Origin: Rosa chinensis
Lineage: Eukaryota > Streptophyta > Magnoliopsida > Rosales > Rosaceae
NCBI RefSeq assembly: GCF_002994745.2
Contig: NC_037091.1
Span: 29,952,289 to 30,016,288 of the forward strand
Reading direction: 5' to 3'
DNA: 64,000 nt
Below the pieces are notes generated by a model. It did no database searches and was not told the origin of the DNA. It saw only the letters and a program-made list of their open reading frames with translations. Position numbers and translations under genes: made by a program. Of this stretch, positions 47,084-58,540 are shown in pieces; position 1 is the stretch's first letter; every line of letters starts with the position of its first letter.

Positions 47084-47580
47084 TGTGAGAATACACATAA
47101 AGTTGTCACAAGATCATTCACAAGAATATAGACATAATTGTATATATATCCAGGATAAATAAATTAAAGTTGATACATGTAGGATCGATTGAACTGATTG
47201 AAGCAGCCACGAGCACAAGTCTTATGCAATTCTCTAGGTTTGAGCTTCTTATGAATGGGGCAAGCACTTATGCTCTTAGTCGTAGAGGTTGCAGGGACTT
47301 ATACATCCTTATATATGAGTTAGGTTTAGCCTTGAACCCCTCCCATAAAGGAAGTTCAATAGGACTCCAACTTCACTCTTAAGAATCCTTATGATATCAT
47401 ATCTTTGTAATTAAGTTAATAATCCAGTAAATAGATTTCCATCCCTTATCAATAGATATACACATTGATTAGGTTACTAGAATTGAGTTCTGTTTCCATA
47501 TTCATATTATTTAGTCTAAATCATTTATCAATTGTTGTTTACTCTAATAAACATGTGATAAGTCCATAAATTTTCTTACA
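47084..47580 (-). repeat. Right (5') LTR of element H
   Basis: 497 bp, TGTGAGAATACAC...TTTTCTTACA, followed by GATTT. Confidence 0.92.
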
Positions 47581-47653
47581 GATTTTGATCAGTCGAAGAA
47601 CGTGGGAGTGAAGAAGATGAAGAACTTGCTGCTTCATTGGTCAGAGAAGCCAT

Positions 47654-49992
47654 ATCCTGCTTGCTTTGCTTTGCTCGATTTTTTTGACGTTGCTTTGGCA
47701 TTGTAGATGTGAGATCTCAGCTCTCAAGTAGAAACTAGATAGTTTCTTAGTGCCTGCTGCAATATGAATGCGAGGCTAAAATGAGAACCTCTATGATTGT
47801 TTTTCTTTCTTTGCAACTTGTCTTTTACTGTACACTCACGAGGCGCGCTTGCCAAGCAGCTTCTTGTTTTTTACTTGGACTTGGAAGCTCTCCTTTTTCT
47901 TTTTCTTTTTTTGCCTTTTGTCTTTTTCCAGACGAGATGACTCTGAAGACTTGAAAAATAAATACTTGATGCTTGATGGAACGAGAAAATTATCTAGTTT
48001 TGATTAAAAACAGAACCTTTTTTTTTTTTCTAAATGTAGTTTCTATGAAGAAGAAAGCATTTATAATCATACAGACAAGTGACACAAGCATTAGCAGCAG
48101 CCATCCTGCATCATTCCACTTGATCACTGCTGCAACCACCCCTGTTAATCACTTCAATGGAAAAGAAATGCAGTTGGACCTTTTGAAGAACACTTTAGAT
48201 CTGAGATAGTTTTACTACATCCTCTTAAGTTAAAAATAAAGCATAAAAAAGTTAAAAAACTTGGAAAAGGAAATATTCAGGTATTTATTATAAGATGATT
48301 ACATATAAGTACATATTGTAAAGTGTTAATGAATACAAATACTTGTGGATGGATAGTACAGAGTGTATTTGTATTCTTCCTGCAACAGTTTCTGAAGAGC
48401 CTCATGCCACTTTTGGCTATGACTGCAGACAATCACTGAAATGGAATAAATGCAGTTAGACTTCTCAAGTACGTGCAAATACACAAATCAAAGTTGCCAT
48501 CAATCCATGGAGCCATTTAATAAGATCAAAGTTCTTTCCTAACATAATATCTTTCTTAAGGTGCCAGTATTGTAACCAGAGATGCCATCCATATATGCTG
48601 ATTAGTTGATGCAACTACCATGTGCTAATTCCGAATGATACTAACCACTATGAATTAAAAACTTATAAAAACCAACAAATCTGAACCATTTCATATACAA
48701 TCAACAAGTGAATTCACCATAAGCATATTACTCTCAATTCCTCTATTTTATGAATTAGAGGGGAGTGGGAAGAGAGTTGGTGTGGAGGTCCAGCACTACT
48801 ATCATTCAGCATAAAATGACGTGCAACCTTTAAATGGCTCTAATGAACTACTTTTAGTACAGCATGATACAAAAGATGGATGAAATTGAGCTTGAGAGGG
48901 AATGGCAAAGCTGCCGAGAAGGAAGAGAAGTACGAGAAAAGGTGCATGAGAAACTATAGTTGCCAACTTGCCATTTGGTGAGACGTGCTAGTTGCTAGTG
49001 TATCTTCTGGAGATACATAAGCTAGCAGTGGGGAGAGAACTAATTGTAAATTGAACTCAATTTGGATTACTAACAGTTGTTTTGCCAATATTTCCTTTCT
49101 TCCAACTTACTATCTCATTTATTTTCTAACACGATACTATTGTACATAGCTTGCCAAAAGTATAGAACGTTTGAAGAGTCCAAAAAGGAGAATTGGGCGC
49201 CCTCCAACTTTACCTAAACACCTCTTGGATGCTAGAGGTTCTAGTTAAAACACTTGGCTTTCTTCTCTTGGATGCTCTATTGCACATTACGTTTGCTTTG
49301 CTCCCTGAAAAGTCCACAATGATCGGCCTGACCGCACTCTGCTCCAACATTATTCTTCTCATCAACTCCAGAGTTGTTGCACTGCTCGGCTAGCAAGAAA
49401 GTAATCTAGTTAAGGCTCCTTGCTGGAGGAGATGTATGTAGATCTAGTGGATGCCTTGATAGCTGAAACCAGTAAATGCCGGAGACTATTCCATGGTAGT
49501 GACTCTGATGACCTAGCGTAGCTGGACTGTTAGCTATATAAGTATTTAGCATCAGATTACAAGTATTTACGTCCCATTTTCAGAACTCCATCAAGAATGA
49601 TGCAAGACAAGTTAATAATGTGTTTTTGATCTTAGAAGGGTGGTGTTTAGGGTTATAATTTGTGGATGAACGACTATTGTGGTTTAACAGTAGGAATTGG
49701 TGTTTTAAAATGCTAAGGAGTGACCAAAACTTACAAAGATCCTGATGACCAAACAAACCAGAGGGAGGGATCTCTTCAAACAAGGAACAATCAGTAACAA
49801 CCCAAACCAAAGATCATCTGATACAAATATTCCAATAGCAGCAATTGGAATGATCATTTTGCTTATTATTATGTGTTAAATAATTACATTGCAAAATGTG
49901 GAAAAAATACATTCCAATAATTACGTGTTTAAAAAAATAAAAGTAAAAAATAAAAACTCAGATATAATGAGTTGTGCAAACACACTATATTT
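47654..49992. other. Spacer between TNL relic and intact gene
   Basis: It holds the region upstream of the TNL start (an additional in-frame ATG at 47701 is possible) and then AT-rich DNA. No convincing gene: the open frames (47973-48209, 49193-49393) have no recognised motif. A short exon-like minus-strand frame lies at about 48344-48455. Confidence 0.5.
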
Positions 49993-50131
49993 GATTCACA
50001 ACGGTAATTGCACAATGTATTTCTTGATTGATATTAGAGTTGATTCACAATGGTAAATACATAATGTGTTTCCCGATTGTTATTAGAATGGATTCACCAC
50101 GTGCTTCCCTGATGGTTATTTTCCAAGTAGA
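49993..50131. repeat. 49-bp tandem repeat just 3' of the intact gene
   Basis: About two and a half degenerate units starting GATTCAC at 49993, 50042 and 50091, each ending with a TTGATTG/CGATTGTTATTAGA-like phrase. It probably lies in the 3' untranslated region of the minus-strand gene. Confidence 0.75.
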
Positions 50132-53100
50132 CTATTGATATTGTTCATCACCAACACCTTTGAAAGATGATGCCTGCAAAGAAAAGGGACAGACTATTAG
50201 AAAATAATAACATATAAACAAATTTATGCTTACAAGTTGCAACACACTACTTTTAAAATGAATTTCATCATTTGCTAAGGAACGTATCATTACAGAGTAA
50301 TATCAGAAAGTACGGTTTTTTTTTTTTTTGGTCTGACAAAGAAGGGTGGGATCGTCAGGAACATCACCATTCAGCTGCAATACTTGATTTGATTATGGAG
50401 TTCAATTATTCAGACTTAGATGGTCAACAAAATTTAGCGTTATGCATGATTGCTATATCAGTGGAGCTTATATTTCAGTTCAAACTAACCTAATATAACA
50501 AGTCACTACTAAAGATTTACCACAGTTTATAAAGCATAACAAAATTTGCTACCCACCAAACCCAGTGCTTCTGCTGCTCTTCTCTGGCTCTCTTCACTGC
50601 AAGTGCCAACAAGCATGCTCATAAGAAATCTCCTCTGATCCCTTTTCAAGTGTTTCTCCAAGCCTCGAGCCACCATCTCCATCTCAGGCTGCACAGTAAA
50701 ATTCATCAGAAAACTCACCCCAAATGCAAGAATAAAATTAGGAAGGCAAGTCAGTTTCTCATGATGCATGTGTCGATTGATTAGAGGCCAGACCCAGGCC
50801 CATCAAAAAATATTATGTGTTTATATATCTCTAGCAACAGACTCACAATGTCGGTCTGCAGAAAAGAAGGAAACAATATACTGGGAATTTGAGCAGAAGA
50901 TCATTTTCTTAACTAGAAAGTGTAAAACAAAAACAAGTAAATATACAAGGAGAAAATTTTTTCTTAACTGTCAACACTGTAACAAAAGGTATAAATAAAT
51001 AAATAAAATAAAAACTGTATGTGAAGTCCAAAATGATGAAAAACAATAAAGCAAATGCCTATGAAAATCAGCTCTCAGACAATCTAGGAACAGGCATAAA
51101 GGCTATCAATGTAATGTCTTAAGTAAAAAATTGTTGATCTGTTGTGGTAAATTTGTTTCATGAATAAACAGAGCACATACCGAAGATTCCTCGGGAGGGA
51201 AAATCCGCCAAACAAGGCATATCTTTGACAGTTCTACTACGGCTTCTGCATGTTTAGCTTGCATTACTAAAGCCTGCAATCAAACAAGTAAGAAATAAAA
51301 CATAAGTGGCAAAACTTCACAGATTTATATGCAAACAATTCATAGAACTAATAGAATCGAATAAATAGAAAACTTTAAGACACCAATTAACAACGCATTC
51401 TACCAAGAGATAAGAAAAGATTCTGTCTACGCATCTACCATTCCCTCCTGCTTGTCCTCCCCTTATTTAAGCAGATTGATGATGCCTTTGGTTTAAAAAA
51501 CTAAATTAAAACTACATGAGATTGATCCTTTGAACAGCAAAATAGATACAAAGTTTCCTAAAATGTTCACGTTTTTCTTTTTTCATCTTTTTTTTTTTTT
51601 TTGGTTCAAAGGAACAGCTATTATTAACAAAACAAAAGGCAAAAAAAAAAAAAAGAAGCAGACAAGAATAATAGATGGCTTAACTACCTTTAAAACAGCA
51701 AAAATTAAGAAACCTAAACCACAACAGCTTGCCAATTTAGAATAATAGACGAGAGTGTCTAATCTATAAATTCCCCCAAAATAGAGGCGCATAAAGATGT
51801 CCAGAACTTCACTCTCTCCCGCTAATCTTCCATCTCCGCTCCACCATAAATCCTTTTATTTATTTCCATCCAAACTGCCAAAACTACAGCTAACACCCCG
51901 CAACCCCAAAGGATTTTGGCCTTTTTCCCTCTGCCAAAAGCGCAAGGCTATCACTTAACAAATCAATCCTCCTCAAAGAACTTATCCAACTCACACCTGC
52001 CTCCCTAAAGCATTTATTTTCTGATGTAATATTGTACATTCTCACCTAGTTTTCTACACAATTTTATGCAATTTTCTTTCAGCGAACATGATGTGAAAGT
52101 GACTACCTATGACACTAGAGGCACTTAAATTGTGTCCATACATCCACTCATAAAGGACAGGATCACAGTAAAAAGAGCAACAGTGGGAAAATTACCCAAG
52201 CCTGCAAAAAACATGAACGTGTACGCGCAGCTACGGCGGCAGACACAATTCTTCCAGCACGAACATTCTCAAGCCCAATGTTCTCAGCTAGCCCAGCTAT
52301 GAATTGCCGGGCATCTTCACCCTCGATCTCAACACCTTTAGAGTAACTCGGTGTCCTGCAAAAGTAGTAGATAAGTTAAACACTAACAGAAAGCAAATTA
52401 TTCAAAAAAAAGGGGCAATTAGAAACTAAGGTAAACGTTACACGTGGCAGCCCAGAAGCATACCTGCTGCATACATTGAAGACAAAGTCAACAGACACAC
52501 GGTACAATGAATCTCGTGTATTTGTAGTATCAAAGGAGACCCGTACTCCATATGTCCTGCATATTTGACGTAACTGCTCACCCACTCAGGCAAAGTATAC
52601 CATGTGTAATGAATTATCAGTTAATGCAGCATCAAATTCAATTTATAAATTACGATAATAATTGGACGGCCAGATTGTCCCAGGTATAATGAATCCATAA
52701 AAGAACAGGTCTAGACATAAGGAATTTTTCTCATGTAACAATTATAGAAAAGTACTGAACAATCAACTAGATAAAAGCACTGACATGAATTATATCATCC
52801 TCCATAATGTCCTTCCCGCTCATTCTACTGTCGGTGATTGCTGGAAATCAAGTGGATGAGTTGGGAATTAAAGATGGAAATCATGAAACGTTACAAAACT
52901 CTGAGAAATGTGCAAGGGTTTACCTACAAGAAAAACAAACCCAGCAATGAAATCAAGTCTAATGAAGAATGCATGTACAACTACACAACAACTAAATTTC
53001 AATAGGCAAATCGAATCATAAATATAAACATGATATTTTGGGTTCAGGAAGCAACCTCTAACCAATCTATTTGCTTCTCTCTGGTGCTCCTCATTATCAA

Positions 53101-53851
53101 CCCCTAAAATGGGCTGGGAAGTTGTAGTTGGCCACCATTGGGGAAGCTTCTCCCCGAAGCGAACCCGATTCTTAAACACTCTCTCCATCCCAGCCACCAT
53201 TGAGCTCTTCCTCACCGACGATAGGGGATTATCCAAAATCCCCAAACCGCTGTTCTTCTTGACACTAACCTCCTCTGCTCTCGGCTTCTCTATCCTAGCT
53301 ACCACAACCTCCTTCCCCCCAAGACTCCTATCCCTCCTCGTCACCACCTTCTCCCTTCCGTAACCCGACCCGCTCCCAAACCCTAACCTCACCAACCCAA
53401 CCAGAACCCTAAACCCCAGCACGACGGCGCAGGTCAACACGACGAAATTGCCGACGAACCGCAGCGTGGAGGGGCGGCAGGAGACGACGATCCTGCGGTC
53501 GACGTCGACGGAGACGAGAGTCTGGAGGTCGGCGGCGGCGTCGGCGGCGGAGGAGAGGAAGTGGCGGAGGTAGGAGTGGGAGGAGTGGTAGAGGCTGTTG
53601 AGGTCGAAGGTGGCTTGGATGTTTTCAGGGTCTGAGGAAGTGTAGAAGGCGGGCTTGGCGGTGGGGACGGTGGTGAAGGTGGCGGTGGTGGCGCTGTCGG
53701 AGTTTCGTCTGCGGTTTCGGCGGTTTCGATTGGGAGGGCGAGGCATGGAGCAGGAGAAGGAGGCTTTGGGAGCGCATGGGTTGCGGAAGCGGTGTAATGG
53801 CGACGGAGCGAGCGAGTGGGCGGTGGCGGTGGCGGTGGCGGAGGAGTTCAT
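50132..53851 (-). CDS. Conserved plant protein of unknown function, probable plastid membrane protein (7 exons)
   Basis: Exons on the minus strand: 53851-53056, 52840-52785, 52573-52464, 52355-52196, 51273-51181, 50688-50557, 50173-50132. All introns fit GT-AG, the frame is kept throughout and the total is 1,389 nt (462 residues plus TAG). The first 50 residues are rich in Ser, Thr, Ala and Arg with few acidic residues, like a chloroplast transit peptide. One hydrophobic segment lies at about residues 132-156. The rest is soluble, with 'GMERVFKNRVRFGEKLPQWWP' and 'RMSGKDIMEDDI' near the middle and a helical C-terminal half ('ARIVSAAVAARTR'-like, then 'EMVARGLEKHL'). I recognise the type as a conserved but uncharacterised land-plant protein and do not assign a symbol. 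It is the only gene here with no lesion. The last small exon is the least certain; without it the frame would run to 50527. Confidence 0.85.
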
Positions 53852-54129
53852 GTAGAAGAAGAAGAAGAATCTTCGCCAAAAAGTATATTCCTGTGTGTTT
53901 GGAGTGAGCTGATAGAGTAGGGTCAGGAAAATCTTTATTATTCGACCGCGCTTTCGTCCGTGCTACGTTTTTCTATTTCCATAGCAACACCCTTTCAAAT
54001 ATGTAATTAACCCAAAAACAACTTCAACAACACTAATCATATATGAGTTTGAAGAATTCACAAAACCTGTAAATACATTTAAATTTCAGATATTTTTTGT
54101 CTTTTTTTCTCTAGGAAAATGAATATATA
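53852..54129. other. Upstream region of the intact gene
   Basis: Likely 5' untranslated region and promoter of the minus-strand gene; a GAA-rich run (complement of the TTC run) lies just before the ATG. I see no clear TATA box and no other gene. Confidence 0.4.
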
Positions 54130-54401
54130 AATATAGTGGAAATGGCTGCATACACAGGTGGACGGACCCAAATCCAAACATGATTCATAAGCACTTCATG
54201 AATGGGAGAAAAATCATCATAGTTATTGAGCACCATCAGTGATTGATTGAAACTCTAAGAGCATGTTCGGCGGTGAGGGTTTGGCCGGTCTCCATCTAGG
54301 ATTGGTGAGGTGGTGACCATGATTTCCCAAAAACAAACTTCCACCGTTGGGTTTCTGACCGGTCAGACCCACGCCTTTCGTGACTGAAGAACAATTTGCG
54401 T
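54130..54401 (-). pseudogene. Retroelement ORF fragment, copy 1
   Basis: Minus-strand text encodes 'VLNNYDDFSPIHEVLMNHVWIWV', nearly the same as the frame at 58515 ('VLNDYDNFSPIYEVLMNHVWIWV'). Such 'NDYD..S.I..VP...VWVW' sentences occur in DUF4283-like ORF1 proteins of plant LINE-type retroelements; the assignment is tentative. The copy is short and has stops. It is interrupted at 54406 by solo LTR I. Confidence 0.5.
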
Positions 54402-54406
54402 AAGAA
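54402..54406. repeat. Target-site duplication of solo LTR I, left copy (AAGAA)
   Basis: AAGAA at 54402-54406 and 56424-56428 flank the LTR. The word is low-complexity, but it coincides with TG...CA ends. Confidence 0.8.
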
Positions 54407-56423
54407 TGATATGCTATACGTAACACCCAATTTAATCTTGAAAAATGTCATCGTTAATATATGGTAAATAGGGATCGTTCAAATCGGGGATTGGGGGTAT
54501 ACCTGTAATTGTAAAACAAATAAAGAATGATTATAAGTATAAAGTATAATTTACAAAAATAAAACAAAGAACATATACAAGTTAACGCAAAAGGGGGTTT
54601 TAGGATAAAGTAATCGAAAATTGAAAAGAAGTAAAACAAAAATATAAAATACATATATAAGATAGGGTGGACGTTAGGTACAAAAGATAAAACTAAACTC
54701 TTAGGATTGATTTCAATTACGACTCCTATAGTTGATTATCTAAGTCATGAGAGAAAAATTGACCATGCGAAACGTTAAAAGCAAACGATTTCCCATATTT
54801 TACTTTCCTTAATTAATTAATCTAAGTGAAAGCACTTAAATTAATCCTATCAAACATGTAATCAAAGTCTAAAAAGTTAGCTAATCAAGACATGTTCAAC
54901 GCAATAAGCACAATGTTCAACGCAATAAGCACAAAGAAATGATGTCAACTTGAGTGCACAAACTAGTATGAATAAATTCATCTACTTGCACTCCTCCTGA
55001 ATTAATTTCGACTTTTGTCCAAAGCTTTTACTACTTATGATTTAGGGTTACAAAACTATTAGGTGAATTGTTAACCTAAATCTAGCACCAATTACATGCA
55101 AATCCTAAAAGTTTCTAACCAATCAAGATGAACATATAAAAGATTTCAATCATGCAAAATCAATTGAACAAACTCATAAAAGCAACTTAGATTCACAACT
55201 ATAGAATTCGAAATTTTATTCAAACATAGAGACAGGCTCAAACTTTGCCCTTAATGTATATGTTAACTAGAATTCAAGTTCATACGAAATCAAAACAAAG
55301 AAAACCTAAAATAGGTTACAAGGAATAAGATGGAATTACACCGTCAATGGAATGAATGGTGGAGAGCTTGAGACGTTGATTTTGAATCTTGAAAGCAAGG
55401 CTTCACTATCACAGCAGAAAGCTTCACGGCTTCTTCTTCTTCTCCTTGCTTGAAAACGTAAAGACTTGAAAACTAGAGAGTGGAGAGAATTTTGGCGTTG
55501 GATTTTCTGAGGGAGAGAGGGTGTATGTGACATCTAGAGCATGAGGCTATATATAGGGATAGATCAAGGTTCTGGATCCTTCTTTTATTTTGCTAGGAAT
55601 TATCTGCTCGTGCCACAAAACTTCAACCAATCAATTAATGTCACGTCAGCTCTGCTATGTCATCCAACCAATCAGAAGCCTCCAAAATTAAGTAAATAAA
55701 GCCCATAATTATCCCAAGAGATATTTTTTCCGAATTATCAAGGAATTAATCTGATTTTTATCTCCAAAATTTGGCCAAGGGAGCTTGAGTGACGATATGA
55801 ATGAATCTGGACTTGTCTTCACCTTTTTCTTGTTGCATACACTTTGCTATCCCTTAAAACTCTCCATGGCGTCATTATCCTCTAGATCCTTCCATTTGCA
55901 ACGTCAAAATCTCCAATTACTTAGCTAGAAATTCTCTTTTGACGTCAAAGAAACCCAAAAAGATTAAGTCTCTTTCTTTTTTCCGAAATTCACACAAAAT
56001 CTAGAAGCATCTTGAGCTTTCTTGAGTCTTCTTTAAGCCACGCAATCTCCTAATGCCTTCAGGTTTCCTAGCCCCATCAGGACTCATAGTCAAACAAGGA
56101 TTCTTCATTTTCCACCATTTTTCTTTATTTCTCCAATCATCTTCCTAGTTGGCTTAGGAGTCTTGCTTTGACTGAGTTTCCTAGTAGCACCAGGATTTCC
56201 TGGCTGGACCAAGAAAACTTCATTTCTTCATTTCAGCTTATTTTTGCAGCCCTTGTGCCTTGCCTTAGTCATTTCCAACGTTTTCTTGCTTCTCATTTGC
56301 CGCTCCATTTGCTCCATGGTACCTAAAAATATAAACTTTGTTAAAAATTGATTTATTTAAGGAAATAACTAAGTAAATATGAGGAAATAACATTTAAAAC
56401 ATCTCATTAAAATGCTCCTATCA
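54407..56423 (-). mobile_element. Solo LTR I, Tat-like
   Basis: 2,017 bp starting TGATATGC and ending CCTATCA with AAGAA on both sides. Internal phrases resemble the LTR of element D ('GGGATCG..CAAATCGGGGATTGGGGGTA', repeated short Leu-poor AT text) and the fragment at 5960-6197. A TATA-like 'GGCTATATATAGGG' at about 55544 is preceded on the plus strand by TTC-rich text, which suggests transcription toward the left. A 20-bp duplication ('TGTTCAACGCAATAAGCACA') is at about 54893-54933. No coding region. Confidence 0.8.
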
Positions 56424-56683
56424 AAGAACGCAATTGTTGTACAAATTAAATCACTCTCACATCCTCCTCAAGCATGTAACAAAGTATAAAATTTGTAACT
56501 AGTGACTTTACTATTCTCCACAAACAATAAGGAATCAGTAGAGGTAAAAGAAGATGAAGTGAGTGGTACACTGCCCGCCACCTGCACCTTTTGTTTGTTC
56601 ATCCAGTCATGAGGCCTTTTATTTGAACCTTTATCAGACCATCATCTTTCCAGGTTAGACCCAAATCCTCCATAATCAAGGTT

Positions 56684-56691
56684 GAAGGTAC
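56684..56691. repeat. 8-bp target-site duplication of hAT element, left copy (GAAGGTAC)
   Basis: GAAGGTAC at 56684-56691 and again at 57872-57879; eight-base duplications are the hallmark of hAT transposons. Confidence 0.93.
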
Positions 56692-57871
56692 TAGGGCTGG
56701 CCTCGGGTCGATTCTGCAGTTTCTAGTGCTAAACCCGGAACCGGAACCGACTATTCCTTATCGGTTTGGATTTACTGTTTTTGGCATCAAGCACCGAGAT
56801 AGAACCGAACCGACCATGTCATGTTGGTTTCTCGGTTTTTCGGTTCCAATCTCAGAACTGGCAGTTTAGGTCCTTTGGGATGAAAAGCCTTTTCCAGATG
56901 AATGATTGGCTCTTTTTCAGAAAGCAGGCAACTTTACAGCACAAGTTGAATCAAATACCTTATTTAGTTTCCTAAAAAATCCATGAACAGAAGAAATCAC
57001 AGGGAAAAAAAAAAGTTAAATCGCAAACACAGTCAACTCATATGAGTACATCCACCGATCCTTCTATCACTCTACACAAAAATTCTACCATTTTATGAAA
57101 TATTCAAACAAAATTTTAGCAAAGAAATAGCAGAAAAGAAATGAACACTATTTTTTAGCTTCAGTAATTTTCTATTTTCTTAAAGTTCCTCACTTTACAT
57201 CATCAAGAATTAGCTGAGAATTTTCACCAACTATAAAACCCCAAGCTGAAGAAGGACCAAGAATCAATAATCAAAACCTCCACAAACCCATAACAAACTC
57301 AGGAACCACCACGTTGCCGCTAGTAAACGACGTCGTTTCGCTGTTCAAGGTCACCTTGCTCTCTCGGACTGAAGTGGACTTCTGGCTGGGGGGCAGTTGT
57401 GGGGTGGACGATTTCCTGGATTCTTTAGAGATTACTAGGCTGGGCTCCGCTGCGGCAAGCTTGTAGTGGGCGGTGAGGCAGAGGGAGAGAAGGAAGACGA
57501 TTTGTTACTTTATTTCTTCTTCTCTTCCTTCCTGTTTGGGTTTGGAAGGTTTTTATTTTGGAGTTTCTGATGGAGAAAGTTGGAGTCTTTGGGTTTTGTG
57601 TCAAATAATGATGGTGGTGTTTATTATAAGGGTTTGGGAAGTTGAAAGTGGCTTTATGGGGAAGGAGTAAGACCGGCAGCATGTGTAGTTTGACTATGAA
57701 TATCGGTTCCATTGGGTTTAACTCTCTTCTAGAACTAAAAACCGACACAGAACTGAAAACATACAAAACGGTTCGGTTCAAGAAATAAACCGATTTTGAT
57801 AGCCAAGAACCTTACTGAACGGGCCATTTCAGTTCGGTTCTTCCAGTTTCGGTCCGAAAGTCCCAGCCCTA
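56692..57871. mobile_element. Non-autonomous hAT transposon (1,180 bp)
   Basis: Terminal inverted repeats TAGGGCTGG / CCAGCCCTA with an 8-bp TSD. Subterminal regions are full of 'CGGTTCGG', 'AACCGAACCGA' and 'ACCGGAACCG' words on both sides (56730-56850 and 57735-57860), as in other plant hAT elements, where such words bind transposase. No transposase is encoded. The centre (about 57230-57500) is more gene-like in composition and may be captured host sequence. Confidence 0.92.
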
Positions 57872-58540
57872 GAAGGTACTAGTTCCAATGCAAACTGACT
57901 TCTTTTCGGTTTAATCTTCGGCTCTTCCTTTCTGCTTCATCACCTCCCATGTAATGCGTGGATGTTCCTCCACCTCACCTTGCCTCTCCTCTACCATCTT
58001 CATGACTACATATCGTTTCGGTCCTAAAGCCCAAAGAAGGCTATTAGGCTGCAAGAAGAGAGTAGATAAAGCTCGCAACACATTTGCCTCAGCGAAGGCA
58101 TACCAACAACCATTGTCCTTCTCAGCATTTAATTCTCTGATTCCAGTACACCAGCCTATTGCTCCTACAAAAGGCACACCGCCCCGACCTAATTTAATGA
58201 AAAACAATCCTTGCTCCACTAAACCAATCGCTCATGTTAGAAGGTTAAGGTAAGGGTATCTTCTGGAGAAACCCCTAAACCTCCTAACCTTTTTCACTGG
58301 ATCTTGCAAATAGAGCTCCACCCTAACCCAACAACTTCCATCTCTAATACCCCTATGAAATTAACGTTGTTCACCTCCGCAGTGCTTCTTCGATCAAGGA
58401 TATTGTGCAAATGGATGCATACACAGATGAAAGGCCATGGACAGACCCAAATCCAAACATGATTCATTAACACTTCATAAATGGGAGAAAAATTATCATA
58501 GTCATTGAGCACCACCAGTGACTGATGGAAATTCTAAGCT

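Larger units (their letters stand above)
40761..47580 (-). mobile_element. Non-coding LTR retrotransposon H (LARD-like) in the TNL gene
   Basis: A 6,820-bp element with two 497-bp LTRs (40761-41257 and 47084-47580), perfect 5-bp TSD, minus-strand primer site TGGTATCAGAGCCAC (complement of 47067-47081) and a purine tract beside the left LTR (complement of 41258-41271). The primer form with the following 'CCAC' is common in Ty1/copia elements. The 5.8-kb interior is AT-rich and has no ORF above about 115 codons and no gag or pol motif, so it fits a large retrotransposon derivative moved in trans. The LTRs differ at about ten positions by eye, so it is older than F. Confidence 0.9.
38336..47653 (-). 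pseudogene. TIR-NB-LRR (TNL) disease-resistance gene relic, broken by elements H and C
   Basis: The minus-strand order follows intracellular immune receptors of the TNL class. A Ser-rich N-terminus starts at ATG 47653. TIR follows ('FLSFRGDDT' about 40713-40739; 'RDDMLTRGEDISQELL', 'SKDYASSRWCLDELV' to 40292). NB-ARC (about 40195-39383) has P-loop 'GIWGPSGIGKTT', kinase-2-like 'VLLILGDV' (the first Asp of the usual LDD is Gly), '[14 protein letters not shown]', 'GLPLALIVLG' and, later, 'MHDLIEEMG'. A linker follows (38935-38660) and the start of the LRRs (38488-38336). Lesions: element H between N-terminus and TIR, frameshifts near 40756, 40717, 39625 and 38800, stops at 39760-39762 and near 39381 and 39135, and element C inside the LRR exon. 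The remaining LRRs are not in the window. It is certainly non-functional as a receptor. Confidence 0.93.
56429..58540 (-). pseudogene. Retroelement ORF fragment, copy 2, interrupted by a hAT element
   Basis: On the minus strand broken frames run from 58515 ('VLNDYDNFSPIYEVLMNHVWIWV') through 58219-57911 ('LFLQPNSLLWALGPKRYVVMKMVEE') and, after the hAT insertion at 56692-57871, resume at about 56683-56430 ('LDYGGFGSNLER'). Several stops are present. A DUF4283/zinc-knuckle ORF1 of a LINE-type element is my best guess. No RT is seen nearby. Confidence 0.45.

Noticed and set aside
47170..47382. 70-codon frame in the LTR of H (also at 40847-41059)
   Set aside because: Duplicated because it lies in both LTRs, and no protein similarity is evident.
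48344..48455. Possible last exon on the minus strand ('SQKWHEALQKLLQEEYKY')
   Set aside because: An acceptor-like TTTCAG precedes it, but no matching upstream exon was found and it is too short to stand alone.
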